Shown in pieces: positions 9,264 through 19,500 of a stretch of 64,000 nucleotides of DNA. Position 1 is the stretch's first letter. Every line of letters begins with the position of its first letter. The notes under the pieces are model-generated. The model was not told where the DNA came from. It was given only the letters and a program-made list of their open reading frames with translations, and did not search any database. The DNA comes from Monocercomonoides exilis. Taxonomy: Eukaryota > Preaxostyla > Oxymonadida > Polymastigidae. The position numbers and the translations under genes are program-made. The stretch lies in contig LSRY02000005.1 in assembly GCA_001643675.2 (NCBI GenBank), forward strand, positions 1,590,001-1,654,000, given 5' to 3'.

Positions 9264-11409
9264 CTACGATGACAACGAAGAATAAAACTTTTCGCGACAT
9301 TCAATTTCTTTTTTGCTGAAGGATGGTGAAACTGCTCTTTGAATTGGCTTCTCCTTTTCCGGTTTTCTTCTTTCATAAATGAAGCTTTCTCCACTTGTAT
9401 CATCGTTGATTATTTTATAAATTATCATTTTCTTTTTCTTTTTATGTTTTATTTCTCTTTTATCTTCATCTGCAGAAGAGCTTGACAAAAGAATGTTGAA
9501 TTCTTCACAAGAATGCTTGGTTTTTGATGTTGAAGGAGTCGAAGAAGTTTTCGCTTTTTCTGTTTCTTTATATTTGGATCGAAGAAATGCAAGATGCTTT
9601 TCTGCATCTTTAAGTTGTTTTTTCAATTCAAAGCTGTCCAAATCTTCAATAATTGCTGTTATATTTAATTCGTGATTATCAGACAGAGAAGAACAGGTCG
9701 GTATGATCGATAAAGTTGATTTTTCCGAGTTTTCTTTTTCTGCAGAATTAATGGGTGATCATTTTTGAAATCATAACTTTTTTCGGGGTGTTTTTTTTTC
9801 AAAGGTTGTTTGTCTTTGAACAAAGATTTTGGATTTTTATGAAAATTTTCATCAAAACCATTTTTAAAATAAATGATTGAGCTGAAATAAATATGAAAAT
9901 ATATAAAATAAATATATTTACTTCTTAATGTTTTTTTGTTAGAATTCAATAAAATATTTCGAACCGAATTTTTTAAAGGAAATAATATGACTTAAAAATT
10001 ATCACACAAATATCTGATGGTTTTGATGAAGCCGAAACACTTTGTCTTTTTGGTGGAGAATAGCTTCCAAAAAGTTCTTCACGCAAATCTTGAGACGAAG
10101 AAGGAAGATGTTCTTTCAATGGAGAGGCTCCAAAAGGTGCTCCAGATACACGAGAGAGAACAGGAGCTGCAGCAACAGGCCAGAATCCTGTCTCAATGAA
10201 CGCTGCCTTCACTGTTGATGGAACACAAGCTGCAGCCAAGGCTTCGGGGAGAATTTCTGCAAGTTGGGATCGATAAGAAGGGAGAGAAAATGGAGAAGGA
10301 ATAACAAATTTGTAACTCAAAGTGGATTTAAGTCGAGAAAAAACACATGAGTCACACAGCTGAAGCAAATGTGTCATATTTGGTGGGAATTTTTTTTGAA
10401 TGATGTACTTTTTTTAGCAGCTTCAATTACAGTTTCGTCATTGTGAGTTGAATGATTATCCATTAATAAAAGTGCACGATGAGAACTTGTAGGTTTCACT
10501 TTCTCCACGATTAATGAAATCCAGTAATTAATCATAATGTACTTGAAGATATCCTTAGTGATCCACCCGGAAGATGAAAAAATATATCTGATATCAAATG
10601 AAGAAAGTGTGCGAAACTCTTTCGGGAGTGTTTTCTTTGGCCATAGAAGAAATCGCGGTAATGAGGATCCGTCAGCGCAGATACAAAGGCATATAGTTGC
10701 ATTCGGGACTTTCGGAACGACTGGAACTTGTGGAGGAGTTTGACTTTTTAGGCAAACAACCAGTTTGTTCGATGATTCCCCACATGAGATAGACGATTCA
10801 TCAAAATTGAATATATCCGCAGCTGTGATATTGTATTCCGTAACAGTGCTTTACAATTCTGAAAACCATCCTCTGATATTTTCTGGTGACTGCGCTGATA
10901 TTTTTGCAACGTCCGTGTGCCTTGCGATTGCAGCCTTCAAAACATCACTTCGTTGAATTAATTTATATGCATATTTTTTGTTGATTGTTTTGAATTCTTG
11001 CTTCGGTTTTGATGATTTTTCTATTTGATCCACACACTTAGCAACATGAAAATGTTACAAAAACAAATTAATAAATAATGCAAACCATGTTTTGCACATC
11101 GCGAATTCGAACTATTATCTGATTAGATAAAAGGACTAGCACCTGGTTCTCAATTTCTTCCAATTGCTCGTTCGTAATTGCCTGAGGGTGCCCATTCCTT
11201 CCAGCTTCTCCACCAGCTCTTTCCGCTCTTATACCTCTTTTCCATGCATCTTTTGACACAACCTTTGCTTAAATGGCAGTTGAATATTTCACTTTAAAAC
11301 TTTTTCGAATTGCGAAAAGCTTTTTCGATGGGGATTTGAATGATCGATATTCCTTGGTTGCAAGAACTCTGTGCAACTGAGTTGATGATAATTCAGGTTT
11401 TTCAGTCAT
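9264..11409 (-). pseudogene. Pogo/Tigger-like DDE_1 transposase, interrupted
   Basis: Translation starts at ATG 11409 (MTEKPELSS). An N-terminal DNA-binding-type segment containing ITNEQLEEIENQVLVLL leads to a 49-nt intron (11085-11037, donor GTTTGC, acceptor AAG). The catalytic core follows: FNFDESS with the first Asp (about 10785), LLLMDNHSTH with the second (about 10470), and MTHLLQLCDSCVFSRLKS with the third (about 10350). A coiled-coil-like Lys/Glu tail ends at 9264. Breaks are an in-frame TAA in the N-terminal part (near 11275), another TAA just before the first catalytic Asp (near 10853), and a frame change at an A7 run near 10420. Copy 2 at 56.7 kb shows the same order and the same intron position. 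Function today is unlikely; family assignment rests on the DDE motifs and TA flanks. Confidence 0.85.
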
Positions 11410-11729
11410 CTTTATTGGGTGTGATCAAGCATATCAAAATTTCTTTTGTTGTCATTTTGAATCAAAGATAACGTTAACAAATTTCGTTGTCTGACATACA
11501 AAGCGAATTATATTGAACTGGTTTATTATTTTCACTAGCTTTGAAAAAGTTGCGATAAATATAGTCTTTGGATTAAAAAAGAAACTGGCTTAATTTTGAA
11601 AGAACAAAAATTAACGGAGATAGAGCAAAAGCAAAACTTGGATTGTTGACATCATTTTTAGCTGTTTTAAAATAGTTTTCAATAGTCAAACATCTAATTG
11701 TGTTATGAAAGCTCATTCAAATATGAATA

Positions 11730-11771
11730 GGGTGCGGGTTTGGCACCAGGGGGCGGGTAAAGCACCCATGG
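11730..11771 (-). repeat. Right terminal inverted repeat of pogo-like element 1
   Basis: 42 bp, a perfect reverse complement of 8939-8980, followed by the TA target-site dinucleotide at 11772-11773. Confidence 0.92.
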
Positions 11772-11773
11772 TA

Positions 11774-13588
11774 AAATGAACCGGTTCAAACTTTGAATTG
11801 GAATTACAACAGTTAACAGTTCGCTTCCATTGTCCTGATTTTTGTTTTAAGATGAACAATTTGTTTCATAAGCTTATCTTCATCTTTATGTGCCATGAAA
11901 ACAATTTCTGAAATGAACTTCTCCATCAGAACATTGTGTTTGGAAAGAATCTGTTTTTGTCTTGTTCAGTCCATCTCATCAAAGGAACATTTGAAAGTAG
12001 TTTATTAATTTTTGTGTCTTCTGCTCTTCTCAAGAAAATGTGCTCTTTTTTATTTCATCCGTTATCTTTAAATCTTTCACAATTCTTGAATGAGTGGAAC
12101 TGTCATTCTCTCGCTTCTTCCCTTTTGATCCATGTTCAATGAATAAAGAACTCTGTCAGATTGCGCGATCAGACTCCTTCTCTAACAATCATCTGAATAA
12201 ACTTTGGAAAATTGGAGCTGTGAAGCTGTTGATGGTTTCAGAGAGCCTCTCAATTGAAATTGTTTGATTTTTGGAGTGGAAAACACAGCAAGCTTTTTAG
12301 CAGGGATTCTAATAAACTATTTTTCAAACTCTCTGTTTTCACAATTCATCCATGTTCTATCTTTCTCTTCTGAAACCATTTATTGTCCTCCAGTTCAAAT
12401 CTTTCCTGCTGAATACGTTTCCATTTCCCCAAGTGCAGTGAATTATTGTCTTTCCACTATTCTCTGCTCTCTAGACTCCTATATTGTTTGAACAATAAAC
12501 AATCCCACACTATCTGAAAAACCATTTGAGGCGACTTTATGAATCTTTGAGTGTCTAATCATAAATATTGTGATTTTGAACAAAGGGAAAAAGGATTTCT
12601 CCACTTGTTCTCTCCATTTGTCCAAAGTATTATGAGACAAGAACTATCTTCTTTGATACAGAAAAGATGTTTCTGAAATAACAAAAAAAGAGATCCTAAC
12701 CTCTGAGAAAATATGGAACAAACTCAGCGATTATTGAAGTTGGAATATTTCAAACGAATTTGGAGATATCGAAATCCAGATATTTAAAATACCCAGTTGA
12801 ATGATTTATTTCATTGAGAAAGAAGAAATAAGAAATGTAAACAAAAACAACAAACGTTCTCATGTTCACAAAAACCCTCGTTGATTGTCTTTGAGAAAAT
12901 TTCTTCATGATATTTGTTTTTCTCGAATAACGAGTTTGTTTTCAATTTTTAATTGGATCATTTGTTTGGAGTTTTTTCCCCATTCATTCACTTCTTTCAT
13001 CAATACCATGCCACAAGGAAATAAAAATGAACAAAATCCTTTTTTTCATTTCAAATCCCTCTCAATTATTCCTTTTCTTTTCTTTTTTTCACTTTTCTTT
13101 CACATTTCATCGTTTTTTTCATTATTTTCTGAAAAAAATAATTAGTATTGAGATTTTCAATGTTTTTTGAGATATTTCATGAAATAAAACAAGCAGGCTC
13201 ATTTCACAGAATAATCACATCCTGCCATTGAGAATGTCGATTCTTCTGCAAAAGCCATTCTGCTTTTCTTAAAACAAAAGTTATCTAAATTTTGAATTTG
13301 CAGTGATTGAAATAACTTCCAATTCTGCTTTTATGAAACAAAAGCACATCATTAAATCAACAAGTCGCATCCACAAATACACACAACGCTGAATATCCGA
13401 ATCGTACTGAATCCTGATATCTGTTTGTTGGAATCAGCGCAGCTGCATCATTTCCTTTTCGCAACTCAACAAAATACAAACACAAATTCTTTCAATCGGC
13501 TTCAGCCAATATCCCCACTTCCCGATTATCTCTCGAATGCCTGAAACAGATGCCAAAATGTTGTCGAACGCAGTGGCTTCACTGGAGG
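11774..13588. other. Gap without a supported gene
   Basis: AT-rich sequence between the transposon and the giant receptor gene. Short frames on both strands (up to about 86 codons) have no recognised domain. The 13.2-13.6 kb part has higher GC and, on the minus strand, a short uninterrupted stretch containing NDAAALIPTNRYQDS. This could be a fragment of a paralogue, but I cannot name it. Confidence 0.5.
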
Positions 13589-16500
13589 TTACTGCTCAAC
13601 CAGCGTTTGAGTTGTTGTCTTGCTGCTTTTCTTTGTCGAGCAGCTGCCATTGTTGCATTCGCTGCAGTTTGACTCCATCGCAAGGTCGATTGCATCAGAA
13701 ACTGTGAAGTTGCATGCGTTTTGAGGGAAAAGCCGAATGCACTCACTTTTCAGAAATACAAGAGACGGTCGGTCTGATACCGTCGATGAAAGCATGCTCT
13801 GCACCAGATTTGTGAGCTTGGAGTCTTGAATCGTGTCTGTGCTCGGCCTCTCCCCGTTTGCGATCTTCTGCCCTGCCACATCCCCTTCATACTCCCCAAA
13901 CGGGATCTGTAATGTCAGGCACTCCCACAGCATCATTCCGATCGAGAATGCCACAGACTCCTTGGTTGCTCCCATCTTCTTGTTCATCAGCAGCTCTGGT
14001 GCTTTCCATCTCAAAAACTCTTTTCTGGCGTTTTCATCATCCTCAAACGCGGATGATGGAGGTGGAGAATCGGTGAATCTTTCGCTCATCAACGATATAT
14101 TGGACGAAGAAGAAACAATTGTCAATGAAGAGATCGACGATGAATCTGAACTATCATCAGAAGAACAGTCCGAGTGCATTGCAATGCAGATGACCATATG
14201 CTCTGAGAACAACACAATGTGAGGACTGAGATTGGCCAGTGAAGAAAGAGGATTTTCCATTTCATCAAATGAATGAAGAGCTCCATTCGCAACCCAGAAC
14301 AGGATTTGGGCAGCTGTTTGCTCTCTTTCCTGCAAACTTCCTATTGCCATCTCTTTCTTCTCGTTCCTTCCATGCAGGAGCATGAACAATGAATCCCTCA
14401 AATCCACGATCAACTTCTCATGAGGAGACGAACAGGCCATTGCATCCACTAAGTTCGACATGGAAGAAGTGGTGGGGCACAGATCCTCTCCTCGAACAAA
14501 AGTGGAATCCGAATCGGTTGAACATGTCGAAGATATTGATGGTGATGGTGTTCTCTTTCTTGTCTCTTCTTCTTCCTTCTCATCAATCTTTTCCAGCATC
14601 CATTCAGGAATTTTGTCTGAATCTTTTCCCAAGATGTATTCAGTGGAGCCACTCTCAGAAAGAAGATACTCTTCAGACTCCGAATGCACCATCTCCTTTC
14701 CATTTATTCTTTTCTTTATCCTCTCTTCGTTTTTCTTTTCTGCCTCTATCTCAGCTCTCCTCCACTGCGCCTCTGGTGACATCTCCATCGTCACCATCTC
14801 AATCAGCTTCGGATCCTTTTTCACTGAGTCATTTACAATCTCTCTCAGATCTTTGTTCTCAATCTTTGCTCTTCTCCATCTTACAGCCAACACTATCGAA
14901 ACAATCAGAACAATTAACAATGTTACAACCAATAAAATAATCACGATCAACGCCCATGACGATTTTCCTTCTTTTCCTCCTTCAACAATCCTTTCATCTC
15001 CATTTTCCTTAGGCTCACTTCTGTTCTTCAAAATGAATGAATCTGTTAAAGATGGAGATTCTGCATTCCCAAACAAAATATGCACACTCACCTCAATCTC
15101 GTCTTCACAACTGCTGATGAGATCCTTTGCAACACTTCCTTCAACTTCTGTTTCTGATAAAAACCCATTTCCATCAAAATCATGTTTTTCAATCTCTTTC
15201 TCTTCTCCTTTTCTCTTCACAACTGAGAATGACAGATTGCATGGAACAAGAAGCATCCCTTTGAATATAAACTTCATTCTGTTTGCCTCTTCTTTTGCTT
15301 CCACACTCTCCAGAACGGGAATGAAGAATGATGAATCTCTTTCTGAAACAATCCCTTCAAAACTGCACCCATCGTTCAACATCCAAAGAGAAGTGTTTCT
15401 TTCCCATCCATCTCCTCCTTTCAAACTCATCACATTCAATGTTCCAGAATCTGAGCAGATGATGTTTCTTCTCAATGATGGATATCCTTCAATTGATGGA
15501 TTATTATTTTCAAATAACCCCATTTCTATTTTCACACTTCCTCCACTCATTGTAATTCCACCTTCTGGCGAATTCGAGATTGTTGTATCTTTCATCAAAA
15601 CAGAACTTTTCACAACATCCACAAGAGATCCAGACCATCTGCATATCTCTTCTTCTTCTTTATTCAGATGAAGTTCATTTCTTTCATTTGAACTTCCATC
15701 AAAAATGCAACTGTCCATTTTCACATCCACGCAATCCTCCACTTTCATCAATTTTCCTTTTGTAGTCTTTGAACTGACTCCATCTATTGTGCAATTTGTC
15801 AATTGCATCGTCTTTTTCATTGAAAAGCAAGATATCAATGATTCATCATTTCCTTCAATTGTGATATTTTCTGTTCGAACCTTTTCCATATTCATTTGTC
15901 CGCATTCATTAATCTCAATAAGAGAAGTTTTAACTGTTGAATTGCAAAACATTAATGAATTAATTGCTGATGGATGCGGTGATGAAAGAGATAATGCAGA
16001 TTTATGAAGAATGAGATTATTCACTTTGCATTCCATGAGTTGTAATTCTCCTTTTTCCATATTTAAAAGATGAAATGGAATGCTTGCATATTCTGCATTT
16101 CCTTCTTCTGGTAATTGTTTTGTTGTGAAAGAGCAATTCATTATTTCAAGAATCTCTCCTTCTGGCGATATCAATGATTCATGTGAATATATGAAATTCG
16201 AATCAAAAATAATGTTCATTCTCAACAATGAGACTGTTCCTGTTGTTGTCACCAAAGTCTTTCTTGTTCTTGTTATATCTGATTTCACTTCGACTTCACA
16301 CAATCCTCTGCTTTTCGAACTCAAGCTCATTTCTTCCAAATCTAATTCTCCTTCAATCACACTCTCTTTAACAATGAACATCAGACTCATGAAATCTGAA
16401 GTAAGATGCATCAGCCCATAATCAATTGAATGACATGGAAGTGTGTTTGTTCCACATTGCCTCTCATCCGATCCATTCACGCTGCTCACAATAATTGTGT

Positions 16501-19500
16501 CACTCTGATAGATCGTCACAAAATCAATCAGATCTGTATCTTCAATGTGCTCACAACAATCAATTCCATATATCGCATTCATCCGCGAATAATGTCCCTC
16601 TCGAAGATCAAATCGGAATTGGGTTTCATTGATCTGCGATGTGATGTTGAAGCATTCAATGAAAATGTCATTCCCCACTTTTGCTGTGTTCACACTGAAT
16701 TTCATTCCCACAAATACGAAATCAAGAAACTCGGTTTCCTTTGTTGCTAGATGCACTCCTCCTCCTTTCCCTGTGGTGCTACCGCAGCTGCAATGACTGA
16801 TTATCGTTTCTATCATCTTCATTGATCCAGACGCACCCAATGTGAAGAATATGGCTCCTCCTTTTTCACTTTCTTCCGCTTTGCCTTCTATTATGCTGCT
16901 CTCATTCACGACCAAACAAATCTTTTTCTCACTCTTTGATTCAAAAATGCTTGCTCCATTGTCACTTCTCTTCACTCCTGAAAATGACGAATTATCAATG
17001 TTGAGATTCATTTCCTCCCCTCCTTCATTTATCTTCAACCCTGCTTCAGATTTCTTGATTGATAAAATGCATCCTCCACTTTCATTCAACGATTTCACAT
17101 GAATATTCACAAAATGGCAAGAAACTCCAACATCATTAATTGCAAAAATGCTGTTTCCAACATTGCATGATTCAATCGACAAATCATTCACTTCCACACT
17201 GCCTCCAATTGCATCCACAAATACGCAATCAAATCCATTGTTCACTTCTGCTTCTGAATGGAATGAGCATCCAGTTATCACCAAATCTCCATTTATATTT
17301 GAGATAATTGTTTTGGCTGAGTTGTTGAATCCAGATGTCAGTTGGAGCTGGATATTCATCAATTCAAGATGAACATCGTTTTCCATGAAATATTCCAATT
17401 GATTTCCAATTGCCTTTTCAAAATTCAAAGTTGCTTTCACATTCTCTTCTCCCATCTTTACACTCTTTTTGATCTGATAATTGGATACATTGAATGAATC
17501 TTGAATTACTGTTGATCCTTCAATCTGAATTGTTTTCATTCTAGTCCCTATTTCCATGTTTTCCATCCCTTTCCACATTGTGAAGCATGGCTCTTCCTCA
17601 CTTCCACAACGTGTAACATCAAATCCTTCAGCTGAGATAAATATCTCAAATGAACTATATGGAATCAGAAACATAAACAAATCTTTGTTTGAATGAAAGT
17701 TGTCACTTCCAACAAACAGAGTCATATCATCCTTCATTGAAGAATAATCGAACTTGAACGAATCATTTGTCACTGATGTATTAAAATCCTTTCCCATAAT
17801 GAACACATTCTTTCCAATGGCTGCTTTGTTGTTCACAAAAGTAATTCCTGCATCAAAAACAAATGGCTTCTCATTCAAGCAATTCTGACAATCCAAATAC
17901 AAGAATCCTCCTTTTCCATTGCTCTTTAAAAGCGAACAAGATGACACATTTGTCGATTTGATATCCAGTTTTTCATTCCCTTGCAATGTCACTTTTGCAA
18001 CACCTCCTTCTTCGCTACCCTTGTTCTCAATATTCGAAAAGTTGCTGTTTTCAAACAAAACGGAAGAAGATATCATCAATGGAGATTCACCAAATGAGGA
18101 GTCATCCAAACTGCATCCTTCCATTGTGCAATTCAACAGTTTCACTTTGTATTCTCCTTCGCCCTCTCCTTCATTCACAGTTCCTGATGAAGGAGAAATT
18201 GAAAACAGCGCAACTGATGATTTCACATCTGAAATCGTGACAGAGTCCAGCTCAACCATCTTTCCTGTTGATTTGATCAAGGAAAATCCAATTGTGTTTT
18301 TGTTTCCTCCAATCGCACTAATCGCACAATTTTTCATGTGCAATTCTCCATTTTGAGTGGTTGATTCAATCACCGATGTGATTGCTCTGTTAAATCTTGA
18401 TGGAACAATAATCCCAATGAACTGAATTTCTGTCACCAATGTTGATTTCAGGATGCATTCTTCAACTCCACTAACTTCCCTTTTGCATTCAACACCCACA
18501 ATTGTCTCGGATTTTGCTTTCACGTTCATTCCTCCAACATCCAAGCATCCGGTTACAGATGAATTTGCACAAAGAATAATCTCCTGTTTAATATTCTGTG
18601 ATCTCTTCAAATGCCCCATCCCATAATTCACATTCAAACATGGAGCCTTTTCCAACCCACAATACACTTCCTCCACTCCAGATGTTCCATCCACATACAC
18701 CGAATCAGAAGTATATCCGTCCAAAAATATAAACAGGTTCACATCCCAATCCCTAAACATTTGAGTTCTGTCATGCCCAACAACAGAGTTGTCTTTTTCA
18801 GCGATGCTTCTCATGAAGGCGAAAAAGGGCTCTTTCACAGAAGCTGCAAATGATTCGCACACAAAATACATATCTCTTCCAACACTGGCCTTGTTGGCTG
18901 AAAACACGATATTGGTGATGGAAAAGGAGGATTCCGATACTTGTGAGCCTTGATTGAACTCGATCATGAGAGCACCGCCTCTTCCTCCAGAACTTGTGTC
19001 CTCGCTCACACAGCAGGTGGAAAAGGTTGTGTTCCTCACAGAAAATGTGTTGGTAGAGGCAGACGAGGCGAATGAGATGCACCCGCCATCTGTGGAAGTC
19101 TGTTGGTGTTGTGGAGCTGAGTCGATGTTGGTGATTGTGCAGTTGGTGAGGGAGAGGGAGAGGGCAGGGGAGGTGGCAGAGGAGAGGACACAGCTGGCTG
19201 GAGTGGCTGTGGAGGTGATGTGGGTGATGTTGGAGGAGTTGAGGGTGAGGGGAGCGGTGAGGGAGGTGAGGTGGAAGATGCTCTGGCTGCTGAGGGCGAG
19301 ACTGGTGATTGCTGTGTGGTTGAGGGCGAGGGAGCCAGCAGTGAGGAAGAAGAGGGGTGTGGTGATTGATGATGAAGATGGGGTTGTTCCGGTGATGGTG
19401 GTTGTGTTGAGTTTGAGGGAAGGGGAGTTTTGGAAGAGGTGGAAGAGGATGGGGGTGATTTGATTTGAGGAGTTGTGGGCGATGGCGAGGGCAGAGACTG

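Larger units (their letters stand above)
8939..11771 (-). mobile_element. Pogo-like DNA transposon, copy 1 (2,833 bp)
   Basis: The element is bounded by 42-bp terminal inverted repeats that are identical base for base (8939-8980 and 11730-11771, outer end CCATGGGTGC). Both sides are flanked by TA (8937-8938 and 11772-11773), the target duplication expected of the Tc1/mariner/pogo superfamily. Inside, the minus strand encodes a DDE_1-type transposase (11409 down to 9264) that is now interrupted. A second copy of the same family lies at 56331-58954 in the opposite orientation. Perfect terminal repeats together with a broken gene suggest recent mobilisation in trans. Confidence 0.92.

Noticed and set aside
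14460-15671. 403-codon plus-strand frame
   Set aside because: It lies entirely antisense to the giant receptor gene and consists of Ser/Phe/Ile-rich mirror text with no domain.
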